Source: Gyromitra esculenta (lineage: Eukaryota; Ascomycota; Pezizomycetes; Pezizales; Discinaceae). Taken from it: DNA of 64,000 bases. The stretch is from positions 1,178,001 to 1,242,000 of the forward strand of contig JBCAML010000002.1 of the NCBI GenBank assembly GCA_038503075.1, in the 5' to 3' direction. Below are positions 31,464-43,774 of this stretch, piece by piece. The translations under genes were made by a program, and so were the position numbers. The notes under the pieces are model-generated. The model did no database searches, was not told where the DNA came from, and saw nothing but the letters and a program-made list of their open reading frames with translations. The number at the start of each line of letters is the position of its first letter. Positions within the stretch are counted from its first letter, which is position 1.

Positions 31464-34089
31464 TAAGCGGGCGGACTAGTTTGTGGTAGTGCAGTTGGGG
31501 ATGGCAGCAGGCAGGCAGCGGAAAGATGGGTCCGCCGGTGGAAGTCGCGAGCTTAATGTAGCTCCCGAGCCCAAGGGCTTGGCTGTCTCGAATGCTGGCT
31601 GGGCTTCCTAAAACTTCCACTGCGCTGGGTGCTGGACTGTCGGGCGCAGGGGACGGGCGAGCAACTGATAGATAGATAACGCGTAGGGGAGAGATAACGC
31701 AGCTGAGGCGTTGGCTAGGTACCAGGGAGCTCATTCAATGGCTGAGACGGTGGCAGCGGGAGGCGGAACGTATGTGCCTTGTTGAAGCGGATGTTGAGGA
31801 CTGTGGATTGGATGGAGTTCTCTGGGTGTGCTCAAGGCTTCAAGCTGGAGAATCACTCGCGATTACAGCCGTTGAGCGTCTCTGGCACTACATGTAGGTA
31901 GGTTCACCATTGTTCGCATCACGTACGTACTACTACACGAATAAGCTCCCACTCTGATCCCATGCACGTCGTCATACATCCAAGGAGGACAGCCCGAATC
32001 CACCACTCTATCCAGTGGAATACTTCGTCCTCTGTAGCCTGTTTGTTTTGGCATCCTGATGAGCGCCCAGGCGCGTACCGAGTAACTACATGTACATGTA
32101 ACCTACACTCTAAAGCTTCGAGGTCACATCGCGGAAAGCCAACTTGATCATCAAAGGAGGCCCACGGATGTATTGCAGATCCGACCCAGAAAATGGCGTC
32201 AGAGCCGCGTCAAAATGCCGTCCGCCCAGAACCTGCTTTTCCATCTCCAGCAAGCCCAGAGCCAGGAGTCGCAACACGGGGTTGCAGGAGGTCTCCTGGT
32301 TGGCCTACAGATGGCGCCAGCTAGCCTGTTGCAGCCGTCGCGCCTGTGGAACACGGATGTTTTAGATGTTAGGGCACTGCCTGAACCATCCCGATGGGTC
32401 GCCAGATTGTGTCCTCTAACGGCTGTTGACGCCCTACGATTCTCGACAAAAGTCAAGCACTGCAGACTAGAAATCTCTGCTCACGATAAAAGAAGAAGAA
32501 AATATAGTAGGAATTCATGTTTAAATGGCTCAGTTACTATGCCATAAGTATCGCGAAAAATTTGACATACATGTACATATACACGGGCGTCGTTCTGCAA
32601 AAACCCACACTATCGAGTTGCAACTAGGCACTTTCGAGCAAAGTTTCGCCACCTCGCCAAAAACTCCAATTTCCTCAACTTCTGGCAACAACTAGGTGTT
32701 AGAAATTGGAGAGAAAAAGGTTCTGGGGTCCTCAAACTACCGCCCACAGTATAAAAGTTTAAGTTGAGATACTGGGTATTATCCCAATAAGCAAGGTTTT
32801 CCCGGATCATTGCCCGCATACAGCACCAGCCAGACGAGCAGGGGCAGCCGCGAACCTTCTTGTCCATTAAGGTTTCAGATCCCCATCTCACGCTGCCATG
32901 TACTCCACGAACTCGGCAACTTTATCTTCTCTGCCTGACAGCATTCGTGTACTCTAGAAGTCTCTGTGTTCGGGAGTGTGCATGGCAGCGAACACCGAAT
33001 ATCAGCTACGTTTCCGGCAACTCTTGCGCTCGTTAGACCCTTGGCATACTTAATTCTCAATGCCCTAAGATCACGAAATAATATCTACAAGCTAAAAACT
33101 TTAGACAGTCTTCTATGTACATGGTGGGTACCTGGCAACGGAGGGCACACCAAATACATGTAGGTAAGTATTAGACAACAACAAATCTCAGACAAATCTG
33201 AACGCTCTCTAAAGCACAGGAAAAATCCTTGTTAACTAAAGGATAGGTGGAGAATCCAGATATCTGATAGTTGTATGACTTTGGACATCTTCCCATCCAA
33301 GGGTTTGCTGTGGTTCTGTGTTGCTACGTGCCTAATTTGCACATGGAAGACTGTCTAATTTTTTCGGTTAGTAGTCAGATATCAATTCGCATCTGCTTGC
33401 TTTTCTTGCCCGACACAACAGCCCAGAATAGAAAATTCCGGTACCGTTGTTAGCGGTACTTGACTTTTAATTGATAAAGCTCCGAAGAACTCTTTGCTGG
33501 CCTTTGAGTCGCGGATCTATTTGTCTGGCATAGGTATCAGTGTTGTCACTACTAGGTACCCCTTGCTGTGCCTATTGCTGTGGCGAATCGAAGGCCAAAT
33601 GTGGCTCCGAGACGATCCCGAACTCGCTTCCACATTCGCCTACAGCTGTGCCTGGAGCTAGCCAAGCACTCATCCACAATCCCATGTGGTTTTGTGGCTC
33701 ATGAGCGATTTACATTATGGGGCGCAGCGCAACATGAGTACGCGTTCATTGATGACGACGAAATCCTCACATCGTTTTTGCCACAGTAGGTGCGGAAGAG
33801 GCTAATCCCGCTGAATTCGTTTCGAAACAATCATCGTACTGAGGTAGGGATGAAGATAGTACAACTCACACATTATTTCTACATTGATGACCCTATGGGG
33901 TGGAAAACCCCGCCGCCTCACCGTCCCTACATGCAGTAGAGTACTGTATCAATCTGTGGTGCACTTTTACAGCGATTTCTCATTATTGAGTGTTCAGGTT
34001 CATTAGCCGGTAAACTTACCCAGAAATAAATAGTTACCCAGTAGCAGCTTGTAAGAAAACTCCCTTCACCGTATTCCTCTCCCAAGCTG

Positions 34090-34560
34090 TGCTCTCTTCC
34101 TCACTCCCTCTCCGACTCCAATTCTGTCCGGTAAATCTGGTTTAAGAGCAACGCACCCAATCCCCCAATAGCTTCCCACAACTGGGGAATACCACCACCA
34201 CCTCTCAGATCAACACCGATTTTAACCACGAGTTCTCTCTGCCATAGCAATTCAACAGCCCTGGGTGAGATACCTGAACCCCTTCAATATCTTCCTCCGA
34301 CCTGTCCCTCTCTCCCTCTCAAGGCCGAGGAGGTTCCCATCACGGGAACTCCAAGATTCATCGGTGTCCAAGGACAATCCCCTTCACCAGTCCACTTCGC
34401 TGCGATAGATAGTAAATGAAACTGAACTCCTTTAATGCCCGTTCCCAATCCCTTGCTATCGCATCGATCGCGATGCTTAATCGCTTTCTGTGAGGCTTCA
34501 GGAGGACGGCGGCCAACCTCGATAAACAACAAGAGTCACTTGAAACTCCTGCACTTGGAG
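34090..34560 (-). pseudogene. Possible frameshifted coding remnant, family unknown
   Basis: On the minus strand, stretches with protein-like composition appear in successive frames. Near 34500-34380 one frame gives SIAIDAIARDWERALKEFSF. Near 34280 another gives RSEEDIEGVQ, and near 34250-34110 one gives AVELLWQREL and GIPQLWEAIGGLGALLLNQI. Stops and frame changes separate them. I do not recognise a family. It may be a decayed gene or a mis-spliced reading of a real one. GT-AG alternatives were tried only by eye. Confidence 0.3.
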
Positions 34561-35296
34561 CTGGGGATGGAGTCGATGTCTTCGGGTATCTAGTGGCCTG
34601 AGTAGAGGGGAACTTTTAAAATCAACGTGTCGTAGGAGATTGGAGAATTGGAAAAGGTAGACATGGAGAATCGCCCATTGCTTGTCTCCTCGTCCTGTTG
34701 CTGGGGTAAGGTGGCACGTACCAGTGGGACTTTTTCAACGGCTGCTGTGGATAGGTAATTTAAGACAGAGTATGCGATATATGCCACTAGTGAGATTGAT
34801 ATTTCACTACATGTTCTCGGGTGCCTGAGCCATGACACATGGTATGGGTGTAGCTGGCCTCCCACTGCAAGGTCATCAATTTTTCAAGCAGTCCCGTTAG
34901 AGTGCGTCGTTGCTGAGGTCGAGGAGATGCTTTCTCTTAAGCATTGATCAGGGGAAATGCGCTTTCCGCTGGGCGGGGCGGATGCTTTGAGGGGAGGGCA
35001 CGTGGTATGTGTGTTGCTAACAGATGGGGGTAGTCCGAAGTCATAGTATAATGAATAATATAAAAGGGCCAGAATAAGGTGAATCAAAAAGGCTTGATAT
35101 AACAGTGACACGCCATGATGGCAATAACCATAGGAAAACAATTTACCAGCCAAGATCTGAAAAGGATAACTGCTCATCCCGCATTGTCGCATCGTGGCAA
35201 TTGCCGCGAACACCGTCTCCTATTGCTAGCGCGAGTGCTAATTTATGACGCAATCATTTCCTCTGATGTCTATATATATACATGTATATTAGAATT

Positions 35297-35414
35297 CCCG
35301 GTTTCTCTAGAGGGGTTTCGTTCACGCTATAATTTCTGTTGCATGTGGCATTCTTGTACCTCAAAAAACAATGAAACAATGATTTAACAAAAAAAAATCC
35401 CGGTTTCTCTAGAG
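35297..35414. repeat. 16-bp direct repeat flanking 86 bp
   Basis: CCCGGTTTCTCTAGAG occurs exactly at 35297-35312 and 35399-35414. The repeat contains the palindrome CTCTAGAG. It could be a local duplication or the flank of a small excised or inserted element. Confidence 0.45.
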
Positions 35415-36579
35415 AAAGGAGAGGATGCGCTCACTGTTATTCAAATGAATTCGCCATCGCTGTATCAAGTCGATATCTCGCCACTATCTGTGAAAGCATA
35501 CGTGTGCTTGCAAGAATTGAAATTGTCCTTGAAGAGGGAGATAAGCCAAGAATAGAGTAGAGAAATATGAACAGGTAAATCCAAAAGCTAGCTAGTTACT
35601 TCCCCTATTAAACTATTGGTGAATATGCGACGCCTAGCGACACTATAATCTTATGTGAGATCGAAGAACCTCAACAGCAGCCAGGATGAAAAGCAACAAA
35701 CAAACGAAATCCCGTTTTGGGATGACCTTCTAGCAGGGTTGTGGTGGTTTTAGTGGGGCCTGGTGACGTAGTCGGAAATTATCCGACAACCTACCCTAAT
35801 AGGGTCTTAATGTTAGACTCTACTAATGCGCCCCACTCTCAAGTAATATGGATTTATATACCCAGCAACCAACAAACTACAAGTCACTTATTACATGTAT
35901 GTGTGGAGGGTCTCCCGATAGTACATGTAACTTCAGGTCCTTTTCAAATATGTACTTTATTTTCCCGTGTGTATAATAATGTGCACCCTTGATTTACCAA
36001 TCAAACTGGACGCCATAAAAAACAATCAACGCATCCGAAACCAAATCAGAAAAACCAAATCCTGCAAAATCCTACCGTGCTAGTGCATACCAAGAAACAA
36101 GAGGGCTTAAAATCAAAACAAAAATAAGCCCTTTCTAGATGAGATGTCAGCGTCAAAAACTGCCTTTGATATGCAATCCATAAACGCAAAGCAGAGAAAA
36201 TCAGCGAGTGGATCGAACGAGAGGCTGAGCAAAAGACCAGCAAAAGGCATTCAACACCCTTAAAGCATAACATCCGTTTTGTGACTACGACCATTGTCGA
36301 CGAAATGAGGAAAAAATGATACATATGCAGACAGGGGGGTGGAAAGAGCCACTCGTACATCAATATCATAAAAGAAAAAGGGATCATGACTCCAACCTCA
36401 ACAACAACCCAGAACCATAAAAATAACCGAGCCTTAAGAAGGGAATAAGAAAAAGAAGTGGAAATAGACTGGAAATAAATGAGATGCAATATTCAAACAA
36501 AATCAAATAAATAAATAAAAGACCACAATTCGCTTTCAAAACAACCGAAGGAAACACCCAATACTAAAACGCCTTTTCG

Positions 36580-38650
36580 CTACTCTGTCACTTGGAGAGT
36601 CTCAATTTTCTCAGCTATTATGTCAATGGTCTCAGCCATTGGAGCCTTCGTATCTTTTGCAGGGGTTATTACAACGTCTAGGGGAGCTGCATGTAAAGCT
36701 GGTTTTTCGGATTCTGGACCCTTGCCACCTGAAGCAATTCTGGACTTCCGCCTTTCAATAGCTCCAAGGACCCAGTCTCGGACCTCTTTATCACCCTTTC
36801 CGGTATGAACTGTGCTGTCATCTGGCTCTAATTCTTCCTCTTCTGAAATTGTAGGTGGTTGGCCAAGGTCTGCTAGCCAGGGATGACGGAGTAGCACCGC
36901 GTACGCGGGGCGCATTCCCGGAATCTTTTTGAGACAACTCCGGACGAAATCGCGGGCCTGTGAAGTAAAACCTTCTTCCGGAAGATCTGGAGGTTCACCA
37001 TCGACGATGGCCTATAATTTCCATAATCGTTAGATAAAAATGAAGAACACAAGGAATGAGTACGAGCGAACTTACACTGAGCTGGCTGAAGATATTATTA
37101 TAAGTTTCTGGCGGATACGGATAGCATCCCATCGCACACTCCAAAATGCTCAAACCCAAACTCCAAATATCGCTTTGTACACTGTAGGTTCCTGGTGCAG
37201 ACCCCCCGAGTGCTGCCTGGATACCTCCAGTTGCAATTCGCTCAGGTGCCATATAGCTCTGACATCCGATATTCGTCTTGGCTTTACTAGCAACAAGGTT
37301 ACCGGAAACGCCGAAATCGCAAAGTTTAATCTCTCCTCGTGAATTAACCAGGATGTTCGTTGGTTTGACATCACGATGTATGATATTGTGGTCATCTTTC
37401 AATGTCTTGAGACCCATAACAGTGGCGTAGGTGATTTTCCGCAGAACACCTTCAGGAACACCATCCCGATAAAGTTTATCGATAGACCCGCCATCCATAT
37501 ACTCCATGCAAATGTAGACTGCACCTTCTTGGAAGAAAGCTCCGTAAAAATCGATGATAAAGGGTGAAACGCAACGATGAAGGACGTCAAGTTCCATAAT
37601 AATCTGAGCGAATTTGTTCTCATCGAGCTCCAGTCGAATCTCTTTCATCCCCATCTCAACATTTGTCCCCCCAGCCCCTTCTCGCGAGGTAGTTGGCGAT
37701 TTAATTACACCATTCGGGGGGGAACCGATTGTGGGAGAGCTGGATGCTGAGACTGGCGAATTAAGTTTTCCGGGTAGGATGACCTCTCCAATTTTCGACA
37801 CTATCGGCTTCCTGTGTACCACTTTATAAACTGTGCCATAATTTCCTTTGCCCAGTTCTTCGATAATGTCCACCTCGGCTAACGAGATGCTGAAACTACT
37901 TCCCGATGAAAAATCGACACCTTTGCTGTGAAGAACCGCTTTTCCAGCAAACTTCAAGCTTCCGGTTTTTGCATCCACATATTCCGAATACTTATCAAAC
38001 AACGAACCTTTGCCATCTCCCGTAGGCCTCCCGTTCATACCTTCGTTTACACCATTTGTAGGATTTTGACCGTCCGAAGGACCAGTTCCGGATGGAGGAG
38101 ATCCAATTGTCCCAGATAGAGTGCCTGGGAACGCTTTTTTCCTTCTTTCCATCAGTGAGGGCTTGTTAGTGCCACTAAGACTCGGACGCCCAGCGATCGC
38201 AGGTGCCGAATTCCAGTTTTGTGGTTGACTAGGACGACCAGTCCTCGACATCATAGGGGAATTAAAACCACCGGTAGGGCTCATGACAGAACCAGCTGTC
38301 GGTGAGCCGCCCGTTACCATTCCTCCATTCATTGGTGGGGGCATTCTCTGTGACTGGAAAGCCTTTAGTCTTGCCTGGATGTCTGCAGGAAGACCACCAC
38401 CACTAGCGAACGATGATTTTGAGGCGAAAGGAATGTTGGCTGGAGGTCGTCTAGCAGCGTTAGTTGGTCCAAGAGGATTTGGGCTTAGCCCAGGACCGGC
38501 ATAAGGATCCGATAACGAGCGGAGAGAGGGTATCGTTCGTGTATGAGTAGGCGGGGAGGGTGGAGGTGGCATTGAAAATGGAGAAGAAGCATCGCCAAAA
38601 GGATCAGGAGATGAAGGTGAGCCAGGCTCATCTGAGGGAGAAGACGCCAT
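36580..38650 (-). CDS. PBS2: MAP kinase kinase of the HOG osmostress pathway (Pbs2/OS-5)
   Basis: A dual-specificity kinase that activates the Hog1-type MAPK. Two exons (38650-37076 and 37011-36580; 64-bp intron) close in phase to 668 residues. The ATG at 38650 starts MASSPSDEPG; an in-frame GTG upstream is not a start. Residues 1-250 are a Pro/Ser/Gly-rich docking region. The kinase domain shows ELGKGNYGTVYKV (Gly loop from 266), the catalytic Lys at about 336 in MKEIRLELDE, HRDVKPTN (Asp 427) and DFG (445-447). The activation loop has Ser 455 and Thr 459 before NIGCQSYMAPERI, which is the Pbs2 type and not the Mkk1/Ste7 type. About 55 residues are inserted between strands beta-2 and beta-3 (roughly 281-335). 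The C-terminal tail is acidic. A cluster of TGACGT motifs lies upstream (separate entry). Confidence 0.95.
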
Positions 38651-38804
38651 CGTGTCTGAGAAGATGGGTGTTGAAAAGTGAGAGAGAATCAACGAGCGTC
38701 CGTCTAAGCTTGCCAGGATAGCGGTCTGCCGAATTGTCGGCACGAGGTTGTGGGGGTGGAGGAACGGAAGTTAAGTTGTCTGGAGAAACAAAAATTGCTA
38801 ATGT

Positions 38805-38835
38805 TGACGTTAACGTTGGCGTTGACGTCTGACGT
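38805..38835 (-). promoter_or_regulatory. TGACGT (CRE/ATF half-site) cluster upstream of PBS2
   Basis: TGACGT occurs at 38805-38810, 38823-38828 and 38830-38835, 155-185 bp upstream of the PBS2 ATG, with a fourth at 39177-39182. The segment looks like a degenerate tandem of GTTGACGT and AACGTTGG. bZIP factors of the Atf1/Sko1 type bind TGACGT cores and act downstream of Hog1-type MAPKs. Feedback on PBS2 is inference. Confidence 0.4.
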
Positions 38836-41537
38836 TGGGTTGGGCCTTGCTGCTGATGCTAGTAGGGATGTATTGGCTTGGTGAGATCGCGACACAGAAG
38901 AGCAAAATGCAAGGGAAGGATGCTCAAGGAGAATCCCAAGCAGAGGTTGGAGTGGATGTCGAAATTGATATGGATAAACTGAGGGACAGATAGATATACT
39001 TATTCCTAATAAATGACGGCTGATACTTGTGAAGAAAAGGTGTGGAGGGGTGGCCAGGGAATGGGATTTTGTGGTCAGCACCTGCGGGACCGAGAGGAGC
39101 CGGTTGGCAGGTTTGTGGTTTTGGGAATGGGGCGCAGTAAAAAAAGAGCCAACGTTGATTTTTTTTGCGTGTCTCTTGACGTCTCCGTTCTTCCGTATTC
39201 TCTAGGTTGGTCTCTACGAGCTGCTGTCCGAGTGCTTGCTTGCCTGCTTGCTATTCTTTATTTTCCCCTACACAAGGCTGAAGCTTTCCGGCTTGGGAAG
39301 GCGTGTGTTGGTGGTGCCTATCGCAAACCCAAAAACTAGGTGGTAAATAAGCGGAAAATCCAATCGTGGCCTGGATCTCGACAACGACAAAGATGAGCGG
39401 GAAGAGCTTCTGGACGGAGGTGGCTTGCGTAGTTCTCGGTCGGAACGAGCTGTCTCAGTGGGCGGAAAAGGAATCCGGAACAGATGTGGGCAAAACTAGA
39501 GTGCGACAGCGTCCAGGTACTGTTAGTCCCGACAGCGGCGAATATTGCTGTGAAGAAAAGCTCTTCGAAATAATGAGCCAGGGGGCTAAGACACGGTGCT
39601 TTTTTATGGATGGAAGGACTAGTAATGAAGCCTTTTTTTCTGGGATCTAGGTTTGCTTCATAAGATTATTAACAATCTCGCCCCGCAGTTCTACCACTGC
39701 TCAAACCCCTCCTTGAGGCTCACATCACACACTTCAGTCTAGCTCGAGCACGATGCATCTATCTGGCTACACCAACAAAAGGGCATACCGTCAGTATCGT
39801 GGACTTTACTCACGTCTAGCAAATGAGAGAACCCTTCACGCTCCTCGAAATGACCTGCTTCCTATGGTTCAGAGACACTGAATATTTCCCATGCACACTA
39901 CGTAGGCCATGCATCTGAACGTAGGTATCACACCGATTCAATGACCCTTCCTTGCTTTGCGCGGCGACTGCCCCAAATCGATTTTTCTCCATCGTGCATC
40001 TGATGGAATTTCTCCACATTCCCATCCCTAAAAAAGAAAAAAAATGGCAATTAAACACCCGAAACACGAATGAACAGTTTTTTTTAAAAAAAGCCGTACA
40101 TGCAGGCATAAGGGTGCTGCACTCTCGGTTCCCTGTTTTCGAAACCCTAGCTGGAATAGAGTAGAGTACATACCTGAAGCCCATTTTTCTTCGAGTTAAC
40201 TTCCAAGGCACACACTCGTCATACCCGCTTGGGTGTTGGACTTATTTCACGATATCACAGCAGGAGGGTACCAGGGTTCAAGGCACCAATCCTGTAGACA
40301 AATTTAGCAAATTCATCTCTTCCTCCGATTCCAAGCCAAAGAGAGCGGTGAAAGCCGCAATTTCGCCAACGACGTGTCAATTTGCTTTCCCGATGGCGCT
40401 CCAACACCAATATTAAAAAACAATGACGGAACATTTCTCTGACTCGCCGGTTCCGAAGTCAGCCCGCAGACCAGCATTACACAGCCGAAATATCATCTGC
40501 AGGACCCTTTCTTCCATCACCTTGAAATGCAACCGCGAACAGTACCTGCTTAGATTGACGGATACTGCATCAAGGGTTCCTAAGTTTAGTAGCAGTACGA
40601 ACTAGGATCGTTTTTTTTGCTTTCGCGCCCCAAGATGTTTGCCCCACGATGCTCTGAAGTTACACAGTTCACGATACTTCACAGAAAATTGAAGATCTTT
40701 ACTATCCTCCTCTTCAATCAACAGGTACACAATGCGCTGTCTGTTTGCCCTAAATTATCTTGAAACGTGTTCCCCCGCATCCGTATTCACTTTGCCTAGC
40801 ATTTGACAGTTTCATACATTTTAACTCGCTGGTAACCAATCTCCATTCCCCGACATCAACGCTCAAACTTGTTTCCTCGAAACCTAGTCCACAAGGCGAA
40901 ATCTCCCAGAACTTCATTTTTTTCGCCCTGCTGCCACTGAAGAGCCAACATATTAATATCCCTACATACTTTAGAACATTTGTTAGATCGACCGGAGATA
41001 ATTGAAGATGGCCTTGCTCCGCTTCAAGGCCTACCATTGTTGGTTGTTCATTATTTTCTGACCTTCGGAGACCAACACTGAAATTGATGCAGTTAAAATA
41101 TGTACTCTATGATCCTGTACGCCAATTGATTTGTCTGGAATATGTCTGCATACGGATGATAATCCACTGGTAATCGCCTTATGCTTCGTTCTGATAGGCA
41201 ACCGTGGGTTGCACATGTGATGTTCTGATAATGCTTCTGTATGTACTTCCTGAGCAACAACAGGATCAACCGCTTCACCCGCTCACCGCAAAAGCTCCCC
41301 CACAAGCGTATTATCACAACTACATGTACAGTCCGCGAAATTTAGGCCGCGTCACAATCGCCAGAGAGGAGAAGAGGAGACAGGGTCCTGGAAAGTAATA
41401 TATGGAGAAAGCCCCCACACCAAAACGGTAGAAAACTCGCTGACTTTTTTTTCAAGTGCGAATGATGACGTAGTTACCTGCTGGCGCACGGGAGCAGTGA
41501 AGCAACGTGCAGACCTTGAAGTTTAGCATCGTTCTCA

Positions 41538-41810
41538 TCACAATTTCGAGTCTTCCAAAGGGTCTACAGCTATTGCGAACTTCCTTAAATCGATACTTTC
41601 ATCATATGTATCTCGGTACAGGCGATCGGCAAGCCTTCTGAGTTTTTGGATAATAAGATCGACAAACAGCGTTTGAGAATGATACCGTGGATCGTATGGA
41701 CCAAGCAATTGAGCGTAGATCAAACCCTGTCGATCCTGCTTCTCATTCTCTCGCCCCGTCACTCGCCTCGAAGCCTCAGTGAAAGCTTCTCGAGACCTAT
41801 CGGGCATGCA
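41538..41810 (-). CDS. Doubtful small hypothetical frame
   Basis: The ATG at about 41810 opens 90 codons ending in a charged helix-like C-terminus (LRRLADRLYRD, then IDLRKFAIAVDPLEDSKL). No family is recognised. The overlapping plus-strand frame is longer but starts with TTG. I list it only because the composition is protein-like. It may be chance or a relic. Confidence 0.2.
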   Translation of the reverse strand, partial: CMPDRSREAFTEASRRVTGRENEKQDRQGLIYAQLLGPYDPRYHSQTLFVDLIIQKLRRLADRLYRDTYDESIDLRKFAIAVDPLEDSKL

Positions 41811-43774
41811 CACCACACGGGACCCGTTGACCCCTACCCTACCCCTTCCTTGATGCTAGTTAGCCCGCGACCGGTTAGCGGCCAGCTCGCAACCCGCTCT
41901 TTCCCCACATCGGTTCCGAGGTTACGTGAGGACCTTTTCCGGCCGTTTTTCAAAGAACCCTCTACCAAGTTTCTCGCTTGTTGCTTCAAAACCGGGACTA
42001 TGGTTAGACGCACAGCACATCTAACAGGAAAGATCGGCAATACAGCAACAACCCAACAATTCGCAATAAATAGCCTCAATCGCCGAGAATAGAAAATGAT
42101 CGATGGGACTTAAGACCTGTTTATGTGAGTTTATTCTCTTCCAGGTCTTACTCAAGTTAGGGGTATGCAGACGGTAGGAGTACGTACGCCGTTTGTATGT
42201 AAAGTATGGTGGTATTATAGAACGGACAACTCCGCTATTCCATTTCAGTACCTTTGATCCGAATAGGAGCCAGAGGGAAAGATTTATACCCGGCACAATC
42301 CGTAATAAAAGAATTTTCTCTCATCTTTAAGTCTAGATTGTAAATTTTGGGCATTTTTTAGTGGCAATAAGCTAGGGAAACAACCAAAAGCTATGGCCCA
42401 GTGCATCCAGGGGTCTAGATTCCACTAAACGAATATGACTAACGATGCACAACGTTTTTTTCACAGCGAAGCTTTGAAATTGGATGAAGGAACTTTACAT
42501 ACGGCACGGGTGTACGACACGTCCAATGATCAGGGCTGGATAATTTTACAACCAAAGTTATCAAGGGTTTTGCTTTTTGCTTTCGAGACACTGGGCGAGT
42601 TTTATGGGTGGTGATTCAATTCTGCGGGTATCGAAAACTATAAATCACGCAGTTATAGATCTGTCCGAACGAGATGAATCTTGTTTTCTGTACATGCATG
42701 TTTTTGCGTAATATTTTTTTTAGAGTACCTATATAACTTCCAGCCGTCCAATTAGTTCGGTACTACATGTAAATATCAATACTATGAGTGTTTTTATCAC
42801 TCCTTCCTCTGTGTTGGCCAGACCGGAGTTCAATTTCATGCGCAAATTATCTCGTCAGGCGCATGGGCCACATCGAAGAAACGGTAAATGCCGGTCGCTT
42901 ATCGATGGTCTCCCGTTTTCTCATGCTCGATCCTGGCGTTTCGCCATGTTTCGCCGGCAAATTCCGCTGATTAGATAACAGGTAATGACCATCCGTCTGC
43001 TTGGTCTCGTGCCAGGTACCTGCTGGAGAGAAAGGAGGAAGAGAGAGATGTTTCTCTTGTAGTTTGCAGAACCAATCTCCTATACCGCGCTAAGTGAAGA
43101 AAACGGCTATAAAAAATGAAGAAAACGATATTCCTCATACACGTCCTCTGCTTAGCACTGCAGCATCTGTACCAAGGAGCTGGCACCCCCCTTGAAAACC
43201 CACAGCAACGGTTGAGCCGAAATTTCGAAATGCTGCGGCAGGGGCAGGTCCGTGGATGCATTCAAATACCTATGCGTCCTTAAACAGACATTTATTGGGG
43301 AAAAGTCTTCTTCTTTTGGAAATATTTGGAATTGAGGACTAATCTTAACAGTTACATGCCGGGTAACCAACGTACTTATTCTTTCTGTAGAGACTTAGAC
43401 GTTTACATGATAGGTGCATTCAGACAGCCCCCATCCTTTAAGCATCATGACCCTCATCACAACTATCAAGAGTACATTTCCTCTCTCTTCAGAGTTATCA
43501 CGGCTGGCCAGCAACTGGCTAACGGACTGTCATCGTTCTCATAGAGTTCATTAGTACCTTCTGTGCTTCTGTCGTCGTTTGGGATGGCCATAGCAGTTTA
43601 GAGCATGACCTAGATGCAACCAAAGACGAAGCTAGGGACAAAGCCAAAGACGAGACCAGAGCGCTTGATACCAAGACTAAGGAGTTTCAAGACAAGTCGG
43701 ATGGTGTTGCGTCCGTAGTTGAGGTTTTACTTCAAATGTCCTATGTACTGACGCTCCCCATACTTTCGTACTAG

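Larger units (their letters stand above)
31464..36579. other. Gene-poor 5.1-kb region
   Basis: No intact gene found. Contents: seven of the window's twenty TACATGTA palindromes (31889, 32087, 32093, 32568, 33155, 35892 and 35922) plus an eighth at 35279; a coding-like but frame-broken stretch at about 34100-34560 (listed separately); and a 16-bp direct repeat around 35297 and 35399. A GC-richer patch at 32130-32460 has open frames on both strands but no family signal. Confidence 0.5.
38651..43774. other. PBS2 5' region followed by 4.7 kb of gene-poor DNA
   Basis: 38651-39000 is presumed PBS2 leader and promoter. Beyond it I find no intact gene. Two TACATGTA palindromes lie at 41321 and 42764. 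A 90-codon minus-strand frame at 41538-41810 is listed separately as doubtful. Coding-like but unassigned stretches occur at 43326-43720, just upstream of the LysM exon. Confidence 0.45.

Noticed and set aside
32130..32547. GC-richer patch with long frames on both strands
   Set aside because: Neither strand shows conserved motifs. Long frames on both strands are expected where stop codons are rare.
41646..42092. 148-codon plus-strand frame overlapping minus-strand frames
   Set aside because: It starts with TTG, and its composition suggests a shadow of GC-richer DNA; no homologous family known to me.
43326..43720. N-terminal signalling-type domain upstream of the LysM exon
   Set aside because: Fragments such as FRVITAGQQLANGLSSF look suggestive but lie in different frames without supporting splice sites.
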